Counted from the stretch's first letter, positions 52,241 through 61,653 are shown. The stretch is 64,000 bases of DNA from Kaistella gelatinilytica (GCF_015679325.1 NZ_JADPVI010000001.1:1550001-1614000); one strand, 5' to 3'. A program made the numbers and translations. Notes: generated by a model from the letters alone, not told the origin.

Positions 52241-54679
52241 ATGATTAAATTTTTCGGCGGGATTTGTCTTTTCATATCCCTTTTATTTTCCGCACAATCC
52301 ATTCCACACCCTTCTTCAGAGCTCTACGATGATTTACTTCGTCTGCAAAATAATACCACAGTCATGTATTTGGCGGCACATCCTGATGATGAAAACACCC
52401 GAATTATTTCCTGGTTGACGCATGAAAAACATGTTGATGCGGTTTATCTTTCCCTAACGCGTGGCGATGGCGGACAAAATCTGATCGGTACCGAAAAAGG
52501 AGAATTGTTAGGATTGCTTCGTACACAAGAACTTCTGGAAGCGAGAAAAGTCGATAAAGGACGACAATGGTTTACGCGAGCCTTAGATTTCGGCTACTCT
52601 AAAACCGCGACAGAAACTTTAAAATTCTGGGATAAACAGAAAATTTTAGGCGATGTCGTTTGGGCAATTCGTAAAAATAAACCCGAAATTATCATTACCC
52701 GTTTCGATCCAAATTCTAATGGAGAAACGCATGGTCATCACACGGCTTCGGCACTTTTAGCCATGGAAGCATTTGATTTAGCCGGAGATCCAACTGCATT
52801 TCCGGAACAGTTGAAATATGTAAAAGTTTGGAAACCGAAACGCATGTTTTACAATACAAGTTGGTGGTTTTTTGGCAGTAAAGAAAATTTTGACAAAGCG
52901 GACAAAAGCGATTTATTTTCTATCAATGTTGGAAATTATTACCAAACGCTCGGAATATCCAATAACGAGATTTCCTCTAAAGCAAGAAGCAAGCACGCTT
53001 GTCAGGGATTTGGGATGGCTTTGGAAAGAGGTTCAGATCTGGAATATTTAAAATTTTTAAAAGGCGACAAACCAAAAACCAATGATATTTTTGAAGGTAT
53101 AAAATTATCTTCAGAAAGCGGAACTCTTAAAACTCAACTGGATAAAGCTGTTTCTGAATTTAATTATAGCAATCCGCAGCTTTCTTTAACTCATCTACTT
53201 CAGGTTTATGACCTTTTGAAAAAAAATAATGGAGATAATTTAAAATTAAAACAAGTCAAAGATTTGATTTTAAAAACACAGGGAATCTATTTTGAATGGA
53301 CCACAAAAAATGCATTTGGAACTTTCAATCAGGAAATTTCAACCAACTTAGAAATTACGAATAGAAGCGATGCAGGAATAAATATCTCCATTTCCGGAAA
53401 CACTAACAAAGAAATTTTAGCCAACGAATCTTATAAAGCCACAGAGAGATTAAAACTGGATGATGTGAAATTATCCAATCCGTATTGGCTTCAGGAAACG
53501 CCGAAAAATAATTTATATGTGGTCAATGATCCACAAGATATCGGACAACCGGAAATTTTAAATCCTGTAAAAAAAGCAATTACGATCAATTTTGGTTCTA
53601 CAAAAATTGATTTCAATATTCCTTTGAAACAAAAAACAGTCAATCCTTCTATTGGTGAACGGTACGAACCATTTTATATCGTTCCTGCTTTTGTCGCAAA
53701 CTTTGACCAGGAAAATTTTATTTTCAGCAATCAGCCAAAACAAATAACGGTTGAAGTCGAAAGTTTCGTGGCAAATTCTTCCGCAAAAGTTTCCTTGAAA
53801 TCAAGTAGAGACTGGAAAGTTTCGTCACCGCAAACAATTAATTTCAAAGAAATTGGGGAAAAGAAAAAAGTGCAATTTACCGTAGAACCAATTTCAAAAA
53901 ATGCCAATTCTTTAATAGAAGCCATCGTAGAATCAACTGGGAAAATCTATGATCAATCTTTAAATGTGGTCGATTATCCGCATATCGACCGACAAATTTG
54001 GATCAAAAACGCGCAGGCAAAAATTCAAAATTTAGATCTAAAAATCCCGGATGTCAAGATCGCTTATCTGAAAGGTTCGGGCGACGAAATCCCGTCTTCA
54101 TTAAGAGCAATTGGTTTGCACGTTGATGAGTTGGATTTAAAAAACTGGAATCCTTCATTACTAAAAAATTATGATGTTTTAATTTTAGGGATCAGAATTT
54201 ATAACACGCAGCCCGAAATGGCTTTGATCAATAAAGACCTTTGGAAATTTGTAGATAACGGCGGTTTGGTCATTAATCAATACAATGTTAATCGTGGTTT
54301 ACTGACGGATGAAATTGCACCTTTCCAATTAAAACTCGGAGGAAATCGAATCTCAGAAGAAGATGCAAAACTGAAATTCCTGGTTCCGAATCATCCTGTA
54401 TTTAAAATTCCCAATACAATCACAGAAAAAGGGATGGACCATTGGGTTCAAGAAAGAGGATTATATTTCGCTGATAATTATGATCAAAAATTAATTCCGC
54501 TTTTAGAAGGAAATGATACGGGAGAATCTCCACAAAAAGGAATTTTATTGGCTGGAAAATACGGAAAAGGAACTTATGTTTATACGGGTTTATCGTTCTT
54601 CCGAGAATTACCGGCAGGAGTTCCGGGCGCGTATAAATTATTTATGAATATCCTGGCGCTGGGAAAAACGAAAAAATAA
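52241..54679 (+). CDS. PIG-L/LmbE-family deacetylase with C-terminal extension
   Basis: An 812-residue exported protein. Signal peptide about 1-18 (LLFSAQ). Residues about 30-260 form the LmbE zinc deacetylase domain: AAHPDDEN (zinc ligands His-Asp-Asp), then RFDPNSNGETHGHHTAS with the distal His. Residues 280-590 are beta-rich, and 595-812 resemble a glutamine-amidotransferase-like Rossmann domain (YDVLILGIRIY, PNHPVFKIPN, KGTYVYTGLSFF). It should deacetylate an N-acetyl sugar outside the cytoplasm. The symporter encoded downstream may take up the product. Confidence 0.88.
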   Translation: MIKFFGGICLFISLLFSAQSIPHPSSELYDDLLRLQNNTTVMYLAAHPDDENTRIISWLTHEKHVDAVYLSLTRGDGGQNLIGTEKGELLGLLRTQELLEARKVDKGRQWFTRALDFGYSKTATETLKFWDKQKILGDVVWAIRKNKPEIIITRFDPNSNGETHGHHTASALLAMEAFDLAGDPTAFPEQLKYVKVWKPKRMFYNTSWWFFGSKENFDKADKSDLFSINVGNYYQTLGISNNEISSKARSKHACQGFGMALERGSDLEYLKFLKGDKPKTNDIFEGIKLSSESGTLKTQLDKAVSEFNYSNPQLSLTHLLQVYDLLKKNNGDNLKLKQVKDLILKTQGIYFEWTTKNAFGTFNQEISTNLEITNRSDAGINISISGNTNKEILANESYKATERLKLDDVKLSNPYWLQETPKNNLYVVNDPQDIGQPEILNPVKKAITINFGSTKIDFNIPLKQKTVNPSIGERYEPFYIVPAFVANFDQENFIFSNQPKQITVEVESFVANSSAKVSLKSSRDWKVSSPQTINFKEIGEKKKVQFTVEPISKNANSLIEAIVESTGKIYDQSLNVVDYPHIDRQIWIKNAQAKIQNLDLKIPDVKIAYLKGSGDEIPSSLRAIGLHVDELDLKNWNPSLLKNYDVLILGIRIYNTQPEMALINKDLWKFVDNGGLVINQYNVNRGLLTDEIAPFQLKLGGNRISEEDAKLKFLVPNHPVFKIPNTITEKGMDHWVQERGLYFADNYDQKLIPLLEGNDTGESPQKGILLAGKYGKGTYVYTGLSFFRELPAGVPGAYKLFMNILALGKTKK

Positions 54680-54820
54680 GCGCACAGATTTTAACTGAAG
54701 TTTGCACACAGATGACATAGATTTGCACAGATTTTTTTAAGTCTGCAGATACTGAAATTGATTAGCTTTTTTTAAGAATTATAAAAAATTCATCCGTGAA
54801 AATCTGTGAAATCTGTGCGC
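54680..54820. repeat. CACAGAT extragenic inverted-repeat element
   Basis: GCGCACAGATTT (54680-54691) and its perfect inverse AAATCTGTGCGC (54809-54820) bound a 141-base stretch. Further CACAGAT copies lie at 54707 and 54726, and ATCTGTG at 54802. It fills the gap between the PIG-L gene and the small membrane protein gene. Confidence 0.65.
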
Positions 54821-54848
54821 CAAAAATTTAAAATAAATGTGCTAAATT

Positions 54849-54956
54849 ATGAATCAGGAAAAAAATACGAATTGGAAAACGCTCTACACGGCGCTATTGA
54901 TCATTACGGTTTTAATGATCGTCGCCATGCTCATCTTTCAAAACTACTATAAATGA
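54849..54956 (+). CDS. 35-residue single-pass membrane protein
   Basis: ATG at 54849 opens a 35-codon frame: a polar N-terminus (MNQEKNTNWK) then one membrane helix (about residues 12-30) and a short NYYK tail. Its TGA overlaps the ATG of the symporter gene (ATGA), so the pair is translationally coupled. Small accessory proteins encoded directly ahead of sodium:solute symporters are known in other bacteria, so a subunit role is likely. No named family recognised. Confidence 0.72.
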   Translation: MNQEKNTNWKTLYTALLIITVLMIVAMLIFQNYYK

Positions 54957-56617
54957 AAAGTTTAGATTGGGCAGTTCTCATTTTCGTGCTGCTATTCATC
55001 GTCATTTACGGGATTTATAAATCCAAAAAAGTAAAAACCTCAGAATCCTTTTTAGGCGGAAAAACCAATCCGTGGTGGATGGTCGGCTTAAGCATCATGG
55101 CGACACAAGCGAGTGCCATTACGTTTTTATCCACGCCCGGACAAGCCTACCACGACGGTTTGGGATTTGTGCAATTCTATTTTGGGTTGCCGATTGCGAT
55201 GGTAATTCTCTGCGTTTGGGTACTTCCGAAATTTTTCAAAATGAACGTTTTAACCGCCTACGAATATTTAGAAAAACGATTCGGACTTTCTACCAGGATT
55301 TTAACAGCGATCCTGTTTTTAATTCAAAGAGGTTTAGCCGCCGGAATTACCATTTTTGCGCCCGCCATTATTCTGTCCACCATTTTAGGCTGGAATCTGA
55401 TCTTAACCAATATTGTGATCGGAAGTTTGGTCACGATTTATACTTTAGTTGGTGGTACCGAAGCGGTGAGTCAGACGCAGAAACAACAGATGTTTGTGAT
55501 CTTCATTGGGATGTTTTTGGCCTTTTTTCTGATCGTGCAAAAATTACCTTTAGATTTAAATGACGCGCTCCTCTACTCCGGAAAAATGGGGAAACTCAAT
55601 GCCGTAAGTTTTGAATTTAATTTGAATAATCGCTATAATATTTGGTCAGCATTTTTGGGTGGAACATTTTTGTTTCTGAGTTATTTCGGCACAGATCAAA
55701 GTCAGGTTCAAAGATATCTCACCGGAAAAAGTTTGAAGGAAGCGCGACTTGGTTTGCTCTTTAATGGCTTGTTCAAAATCCCGATGCAATTCTTCATTCT
55801 ATTTATCGGAGTCATGGTTTTCGTTTTCTTTCAGTTTGAAAAGACGCCATTAAACTTTAATCCACTTTCTCAAACCCTTAAAAACAATACAGAATACAAA
55901 GCTTTGAATTCTGACTATGATCAAATTCACGAAGAGAAAAAACAAAAAATTGCAGTCTGGAAAACCGATCATTCCGAAAAAGTAATGTCGGAACTGAAGG
56001 ATCTTCAGGCAAAAGAAGTCGTCATCAGAGAAGATGTTAAAAAGTTAATTAAAAAAGATGCTCCGGAAATTGAATCCAATGACAAAGATTATGTATTTAT
56101 CTATTATATCTTAAATTATCTCCCGACCGGAATTGTCGGCTTATTGATCGCGGTTATTCTCTCTGCAGCCATGAGTTCTACTTCTTCAGAACTGAATGCT
56201 TTGGCAACAACGACCGTCGTCGATATTTATAAGCGAAATTTCGCCCCCGATATTTCAGAGAAAAAATATTTGAATGCTTCCAGATTGTTCACCTTACTAT
56301 GGGGAATGGTCGCCATCTTCTTTGCGGTGAATGCGAGTTTGTTTGAAAACTTAATTCAGGCCGTGAACATTATTGGCTCCTTATTTTATGGAGTTATTCT
56401 CGGCGTATTTGCCATCGCCTTCCTCTTTCCAAAAATCGGTGGGAAGGCAACCATGTGGAGTATTTTAATCGTAGAACCTGTGATTATATTACTGTACTTT
56501 TTAGATGTAAAAGAGGTTATTCAGTTAGAGTTTTTGTGGCTGAATCCGATTGGGTGTTTGCTGATGATTTTGAGTGCAGGAATTTTAGAAGGAATGTTTA
56601 AGAAATTATCAATTTAA
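54953..56617 (+). CDS. Sodium:solute symporter (SSS family)
   Basis: A 554-residue membrane transporter with about thirteen helices. Family features: FLGGKTNPWWMVGLSIMATQASAITFLSTPGQAYHDG near the start (described by ends), YTLVGGTEAVSQTQKQQMFVIFIG in helix 5 region, and a soluble loop (about 305-375) with many Lys/Glu before AVILSAAMSSTSSELNALATTTVVDIYKR, the SSS signature. It imports a solute with Na+. Linkage to a PIG-L deacetylase suggests an amino-sugar or related product. Confidence 0.92.
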   Translation: MKSLDWAVLIFVLLFIVIYGIYKSKKVKTSESFLGGKTNPWWMVGLSIMATQASAITFLSTPGQAYHDGLGFVQFYFGLPIAMVILCVWVLPKFFKMNVLTAYEYLEKRFGLSTRILTAILFLIQRGLAAGITIFAPAIILSTILGWNLILTNIVIGSLVTIYTLVGGTEAVSQTQKQQMFVIFIGMFLAFFLIVQKLPLDLNDALLYSGKMGKLNAVSFEFNLNNRYNIWSAFLGGTFLFLSYFGTDQSQVQRYLTGKSLKEARLGLLFNGLFKIPMQFFILFIGVMVFVFFQFEKTPLNFNPLSQTLKNNTEYKALNSDYDQIHEEKKQKIAVWKTDHSEKVMSELKDLQAKEVVIREDVKKLIKKDAPEIESNDKDYVFIYYILNYLPTGIVGLLIAVILSAAMSSTSSELNALATTTVVDIYKRNFAPDISEKKYLNASRLFTLLWGMVAIFFAVNASLFENLIQAVNIIGSLFYGVILGVFAIAFLFPKIGGKATMWSILIVEPVIILLYFLDVKEVIQLEFLWLNPIGCLLMILSAGILEGMFKKLSI

Positions 56618-56662
56618 ATATATTATTTTAATACATTTTGTTTTGATTTATTATGTTGCTGA

Positions 56663-57748
56663 TTAATTTGAAATAAAAATAGAATTGTATAATTCATCTG
56701 ACTCAAAGTCAGGGGAACCTTGTCGTGAATAATAATTTGAATATCTTGAAATTATATCCTTTAAAAACGGCTGAGAAATAGTTGCTATTCTTATAATTTT
56801 ATCTGCTTTCAGTAATTCATTCACTTCCGAATTCTTAATGGTGAATTTATCTTGAAAATCAACTAAGCCAGGTTCAATTGATTCCGCTTTTGGGATGAAG
56901 TGATAGCGTTGATTGTTGTTTTGAAAAAAACCAGCGATTCTTTTTCTATCCTCATTATTTGTTGTAGTCTCTGGAGTCAACTTATCATAATTTTTTACAA
57001 CTTCAACTAACCCTTTTATTTTGCAAAATAAAATAAACTGTGCGCTTCTTTCTCCGTCTTTACGAAGAACAATATCGCAAGAAGGTGTAAGAATTAAATA
57101 TCTACTTTTTTCCAACTCAACAATATCACCTGTAAATATGTTTTTCTTAATTGGCTTTGTAATATAAAATTCACTTGGATGATATTTTTCCAATGCTTCA
57201 TCTATATATTCTTGCATATGCAATAATGTATATCGAAGAAGTGAGTTTTCTTTCTCTATTGGAGTTCTGGTTGTGTCATTAATCCATAAATCCATAGAAT
57301 TTGACATATGATTCCAAAAAATAGAGTTTAGATATTCCTCAATTGTTCCTTTTCTTCCTAAAATATTTGTAACTCCAGTTTTATATATATCTGTAATTTC
57401 AGTGAGAATTTCTTTAAAATTTCCATCTCTAGAACGTTTCTTAAAAAAAGCACTTTCTTTTTGTTCAATTTGACCTAAACTTCCAGAAACAATAAACATT
57501 GGAAATCGTAATTTATTTTGAATTTCATCTACGATTTCCAAACCTTCTAAATCGACAGAATTTGATGATAGCTTTAAATCAATTATGGCAGCATCATAAT
57601 CAGGACTAATCAGAGAATTTTTCGCATCTGCTAAATTTTCTTTAACATCAGCTGTAATTTGCACATCTGATTTCTTATTAAATGACTCAATATTGTCTAA
57701 GTAAGTTTGAATCGTTGCCTTGTCGTCTTCTACTATTAATAAATTCAT
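56663..57748 (-). CDS. Receiver-domain protein with unrecognised C-terminal half
   Basis: A 361-residue protein. Residues 1-125 form a receiver domain: acidic Glu7-Asp8-Asp9, phosphorylatable Asp57 (IIDLKL), Ser in IVSGS near 96 and Lys near 107. Residues 130-361 match nothing I know: no helix-turn-helix, GGDEF, HD or nuclease motif. LILTPSCDIVLRKDGE (about 221-236) and a long charged C-terminal segment stand out. It starts 6 bases after the histidine-kinase-like ATPase gene, last in the cassette, and probably receives its phosphate or is its effector. Confidence 0.8.
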   Translation of the reverse strand: MNLLIVEDDKATIQTYLDNIESFNKKSDVQITADVKENLADAKNSLISPDYDAAIIDLKLSSNSVDLEGLEIVDEIQNKLRFPMFIVSGSLGQIEQKESAFFKKRSRDGNFKEILTEITDIYKTGVTNILGRKGTIEEYLNSIFWNHMSNSMDLWINDTTRTPIEKENSLLRYTLLHMQEYIDEALEKYHPSEFYITKPIKKNIFTGDIVELEKSRYLILTPSCDIVLRKDGERSAQFILFCKIKGLVEVVKNYDKLTPETTTNNEDRKRIAGFFQNNNQRYHFIPKAESIEPGLVDFQDKFTIKNSEVNELLKADKIIRIATISQPFLKDIISRYSNYYSRQGSPDFESDELYNSIFISN

Positions 57749-57754
57749 AAATTT

Positions 57755-60001
57755 TTATTGTAATGTTATTTCAACTTTAAAAAACGCACCTGTTTCAGAA
57801 TAAATAGCTTTTAAATCACCATCATTTCTGCCGATTGCTTCACCTGCAATTGCTAAACCTAATCCTGTTCCACCACCAATTTTATTGCTAAATTCTGGCT
57901 CAAATATAATTTCGCTTTCTATTAGATGTTTTTCAATTCCAGATCCATTGTCTCTATATTCGATAATTAATAAATCATCATCTTCATAGACCTTAAAAGA
58001 AATTTTTTTTTGTCTATCTGTAATATTTTGAAACCAGTATAGACTATTGTCCACTAAGTTGGTAAAAACAATATAGAAGTCTTCTTTCCATCCGAATGAT
58101 GATAAATTAATATCGCAGTCAATATCAAATTCTATGTTTTGAGAATTGAGTTCTGACAGGAAAACATTTTTAACATTCTCAATAACTTGCCTTACATTAA
58201 AATCTCTCTTATTTGTTCGTTTTTTAGCTGATAACGGGTCTAGCTTACCAAAAAGATTAATAAATATTTTACCTTGTTCATCTATAACAGAAAGTCTGTC
58301 TGATATTTTATCTAATAATTCTTGGCTAAAAGTACTTTGTAATTCTTCACTCCATTCTTTGATTAATGGAATTTGATTTTTGAAATATCCTAAAGGCTTC
58401 CTTCCTTCGTGAAGTACAACATTTATGATTTTCCCAACCGTCGCTTGACCTTGGTATAATGCAATCACTTGCTTTAGTTCATCTGCAATTTTGTTATTCT
58501 TTTTTTCTTTATCAGAAATTAATTTATTTATATTTTCTCTTTTAGACTTTTCTATTCCAAGTGAGTCGAGTTCTTTATCAATTTTTTCTTGTAAGTCTAC
58601 AAAATTGTAAAGTACTTTTATTTTTTCATCGATATCTCGATTGCTTCGACCTAAACCGACACTTTGACGATATGCATACCTCCTATTTTCTAATTCTTTA
58701 AGTACATTTTTTGCTATTTGAATTAATCCTGAATATTGAGCATTTTCTTTCAATCCATCTCTTGCACTTTTTTCTATTAAACCAGATTCATCTTCTGATC
58801 CTATATGAATAAATCCAATTACTTGGTCACTACCTACTTTCAGGGAAGGATTTTGAACTCTTTGTTTATCAAGTTCTAACCAATCAAATCCAGCATCACC
58901 CAAAGGGCGAATTCTAAATCCATTTCGATAAACGCCAATTCCGTTGAATTTGTCTAAAATAATTCTAGCCTCTCTTCTTCCAACATATTGCCCTGTAGTC
59001 GGATCTTTTAAACCTCTCTCAATTAATCCATCAATCGAGCTAGCATCCCTATCAAATACCCTGAAATCAAATTTTACATTGCCACAATAAAATCCTTTGC
59101 TTCTAGAATCATCTGAATCAATATTTAAGGAAATCTCGAAACTATTTAAATTTTCTACTGGTGCATTCTTTATTCTTTTATTTTCAAATTTAAGAGAAGC
59201 TAATCCTTTCTTATCAACACTGCCAGATATCCTGTAATCAAAAAAATCAAATAAAGGGTAAGGTTCAATGGTTTCCGTATAGTTGCAATAACCTTCACCA
59301 AATGAAAAATCACCAATCTCTAATTGAATTTCGAAATCATCGGTTTTTTCTACCAAAAATTCATCCTCATCTTTAGGAGGTATTAATTTTTTTAATTCAA
59401 ATTTTAAGTTCTGAATCTGTTTTGTTGTCCATTCATTCAGGTGATTCTCATCACCAACAATAATTATTTCCGTTCCACTAGATTTCGATGTTCTAAAATT
59501 TTCTATTAAAACATCAACATCACTTAAATACTTCGCTTTTTCAAAGTGATCCCAAATTAGATATAGAGTTGTTAAATCTCCAGTTTCATCAATTGTTTGC
59601 AAAACCATATCATCACCAATCACAGAGGCAGAATATCGTCCGATACCTTTCTTCCCTTGCATAATTCTACCTCCAGGACTTGTTTCTCTATATAGTTTAT
59701 CATCAGTAGAAGGTACCATCCATTTGTCGGTAACTGTTTCGAACGACATACCATGTCCTTTATCTTGAATTATAACTTTAATACCTTTAAGTAATACAAC
59801 TTCTTCACCTTTGACAATTTCTCTTTCATACGGCAGGAGTGAAACTTTACAATATGGGGAATCGGCATCATATGAATTCTTTACTAATTCTACGATCGCA
59901 GCATACTTATCTTTTATTAAATCTCTTCCAATTGTTATTATATGCCTTCCGGCAGGACGTATCTTATATAAGCCATCTTTTATTTTAATTTCTTCTGACA
60001 T
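57755..60001 (-). CDS. Dual-GHKL ATPase: MORC/MutL-like N-terminus fused to histidine-kinase-like C-terminus
   Basis: A 748-residue protein with two Bergerat-fold modules. The first (about 15-170) has ELVKNSYDAD (38-47), IQDKGHGMS (78-86) and GKKGIGRYSA (116-125), as in MutL/Hsp90/MORC ATPases. A middle region (about 190-450) resembles the transducer part of such proteins, and a coiled coil follows (about 455-520). The C-terminal module has an H box LHEGRKPL with His531, an N box TNLVDNS near 647, DNGSG near 684 and GGGTGLGLA near 709, as in histidine kinases. The gene overlaps the methyltransferase gene by 22 bases. Confidence 0.86.
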   Translation of the reverse strand: MSEEIKIKDGLYKIRPAGRHIITIGRDLIKDKYAAIVELVKNSYDADSPYCKVSLLPYEREIVKGEEVVLLKGIKVIIQDKGHGMSFETVTDKWMVPSTDDKLYRETSPGGRIMQGKKGIGRYSASVIGDDMVLQTIDETGDLTTLYLIWDHFEKAKYLSDVDVLIENFRTSKSSGTEIIIVGDENHLNEWTTKQIQNLKFELKKLIPPKDEDEFLVEKTDDFEIQLEIGDFSFGEGYCNYTETIEPYPLFDFFDYRISGSVDKKGLASLKFENKRIKNAPVENLNSFEISLNIDSDDSRSKGFYCGNVKFDFRVFDRDASSIDGLIERGLKDPTTGQYVGRREARIILDKFNGIGVYRNGFRIRPLGDAGFDWLELDKQRVQNPSLKVGSDQVIGFIHIGSEDESGLIEKSARDGLKENAQYSGLIQIAKNVLKELENRRYAYRQSVGLGRSNRDIDEKIKVLYNFVDLQEKIDKELDSLGIEKSKRENINKLISDKEKKNNKIADELKQVIALYQGQATVGKIINVVLHEGRKPLGYFKNQIPLIKEWSEELQSTFSQELLDKISDRLSVIDEQGKIFINLFGKLDPLSAKKRTNKRDFNVRQVIENVKNVFLSELNSQNIEFDIDCDINLSSFGWKEDFYIVFTNLVDNSLYWFQNITDRQKKISFKVYEDDDLLIIEYRDNGSGIEKHLIESEIIFEPEFSNKIGGGTGLGLAIAGEAIGRNDGDLKAIYSETGAFFKVEITLQ

Positions 60002-61218
60002 AATAATTTATTTATAGATTTAGCTATGGCAAAAGCCATCAGTGGAGGTACAGCGTTACCAATTTGTTTGAATGCTGCAGAACGAGAGCCTTCAAAAAAG
60101 AAGTCATCTGGAAAAGATTGCAATCTGGCTGCTTCTCTAACGGAAATTGAGCGACATTGCTCAACATCTGGATGAATATAATAGTGTCCGTCTTTCGCAA
60201 TATGGGCTACAACAGTATGTGAAACTCCATTCCCATTGACAACTTTGTACCTGTCAGAAAATGATGTTTCATTTTTATGAGTTTTCAATTCGGTTGGTAA
60301 GTCGGGATATTTTAAACGTTCCTCATTTTTATTCCACTTTGTAATTGCGGTTTTGTAGATCATTAAATCTCTTTCGTTATGTGGACGTGCAATATGTTGA
60401 GTAACGAAATCAACACCGTTTCTCAACTCAAATTTGCTTAAGTATTCGTTTTTGTCATTAATATATTTGGCAACTTGCAGTACGTCACCAGGTTTTAATT
60501 TAGGTAAATCTTGAAAGATATCATTTACGGTAAATTCTTTGACTATTTTTCTTATTTCTGGAAAACCATAATTATTATTCTTTTTCCAGCCAACAATAAT
60601 TATTCGTTTTCTCGCTTGGAGAACACCGTAATCAGCTGCGTTTAAAGTCTCATGATAAACTTCGTATCCAATCTTTCTAAAATAAGTTTTAAGGTTTTTG
60701 AAATGCTGTCCTTTATTTGCACTCAATAATCCCGGCACATTTTCAAATACAAATCCTGTTGGTTCATACTTCTTCAAGAATCTTCCGTACTGAATGTATA
60801 ACTTATTTCGTGGATCATTTTCTATATTTTCCTGATGTCTCCCTAATAAAGAGTAAGCTTGACAAGGCGGTCCTCCAATTATTAAATCTATCTTTTTGCC
60901 ATCTAATGTCTCATCTATTTTTGAAAATATTGATTTTATAGAATCATCTGTAATTTCAATATTTAAGACGGAATCTAAAATTCCTTTAGGAACATGTGTA
61001 TATAATTCCTGCCTCGAAATATCTCCACGTAAATATTCTGTGTAGTATTTTTCCTTTTTATTTCCAACTAAATAGTGGTAAGCAGACCGTGTTTTTATAG
61101 AGTCACAAGCGTCTTTATCCATTTCAATATGTGAAATCGGATTTAGCCCTGCTCTAATGAAACCTTCTGACATTCCAGAAGCTCCGGCAAATAAATCTAT
61201 AAAATTAAAATTCTTCAT
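59980..61218 (-). CDS. DNA (cytosine-5-)-methyltransferase
   Basis: A 412-residue Dcm-type enzyme with every core motif intact: motif I FIDLFAGASGMSEGF (6-20), catalytic GGPPCQAYS with Cys119, motif VI FENVPG (158-163), motif VIII QARKR (201-205), a target-recognition region (about 220-355), motif IX REAARLQ (361-367) and motif X GNAVPP (387-392). It should put a 5-methyl group on cytosine in a short target; the target cannot be read from sequence. It lies 180 bases after the HTH regulator gene and overlaps the ATPase gene. No restriction enzyme gene is adjacent. Confidence 0.95.
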   Translation of the reverse strand: MKNFNFIDLFAGASGMSEGFIRAGLNPISHIEMDKDACDSIKTRSAYHYLVGNKKEKYYTEYLRGDISRQELYTHVPKGILDSVLNIEITDDSIKSIFSKIDETLDGKKIDLIIGGPPCQAYSLLGRHQENIENDPRNKLYIQYGRFLKKYEPTGFVFENVPGLLSANKGQHFKNLKTYFRKIGYEVYHETLNAADYGVLQARKRIIIVGWKKNNNYGFPEIRKIVKEFTVNDIFQDLPKLKPGDVLQVAKYINDKNEYLSKFELRNGVDFVTQHIARPHNERDLMIYKTAITKWNKNEERLKYPDLPTELKTHKNETSFSDRYKVVNGNGVSHTVVAHIAKDGHYYIHPDVEQCRSISVREAARLQSFPDDFFFEGSRSAAFKQIGNAVPPLMAFAIAKSINKLLCQKKLK

Positions 61219-61382
61219 TAAAATTAAAATGTTTTTACAGTAATTGCATTATTATTAAAATTCAAAAACATCTGAAAAACAACTTGCTCAAATCCGTATG
61301 ATAAGCCAAGACTTTCCGCCAATAAATCGAGTAATAATATTTTACCATTCATTTTACAATCCTTTTTTAGACCTTGACACGT

Positions 61383-61410
61383 TCAAAAAAGATCGTACTC
61401 AAAAAAGATC
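61383..61410. repeat. 12-bp direct repeat at the HTH gene's end
   Basis: TCAAAAAAGATC occurs at 61383-61394 and again at 61399-61410, 16 bases apart. The second copy holds the stop codon and last codons of the HTH gene. Confidence 0.6.
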
Positions 61411-61599
61411 TTTAATATTTATCTCCAAAGCAATTGCTATCTTTTCAATCAACTCTATTGAAACATTAGTCTTACCTTTTTCAATTAAATGCATGTAAGC
61501 TCTGTCTATGTTTGCTTTCAATGCGAGCTTTTCCTGCGATAATGATTGTTCTCGTCGCAGTTCACAAATCCGCTCTCCTAGCTTTTCCTTAACATTCAT
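61399..61599 (-). CDS. XRE-family HTH regulator, C-protein-like
   Basis: From the ATG at 61599, a 66-residue protein that is all helix-turn-helix (LGERICELRREQSLSQEKLA, then ANIDRAYMHLIEKGKTNVS). Length and the LSQEKLALKANIDRAYM stretch match controller (C) proteins of restriction-modification systems, which bind their own promoter and time the expression of the linked genes. A 20-residue upstream extension exists and is not family-like. It precedes the methyltransferase gene on the same strand. An inverted repeat overlaps its putative promoter. Confidence 0.85.
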   Translation of the reverse strand: MNVKEKLGERICELRREQSLSQEKLALKANIDRAYMHLIEKGKTNVSIELIEKIAIALEINIKDLF

Positions 61600-61636
61600 A
61601 AATATATATTTGAAGCCTTTGTAAATTTTAAATTTT

Positions 61637-61653
61637 GTTGTCAATACTACAAC
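61637..61653 (-). promoter_or_regulatory. Putative C-box operator over the HTH gene promoter
   Basis: GTTGT-caatact-ACAAC is an inverted repeat with a 7-base centre. On the minus strand the centre reads TAGTATTG (61649-61642), seven of eight bases of the -7 box. It lies 43 bases upstream of the HTH start codon. Confidence 0.4.

Noticed and set aside
55072-55563. 163-codon + strand frame
   Set aside because: Overlaps the symporter gene in another frame; the symporter's helices and signature are continuous.
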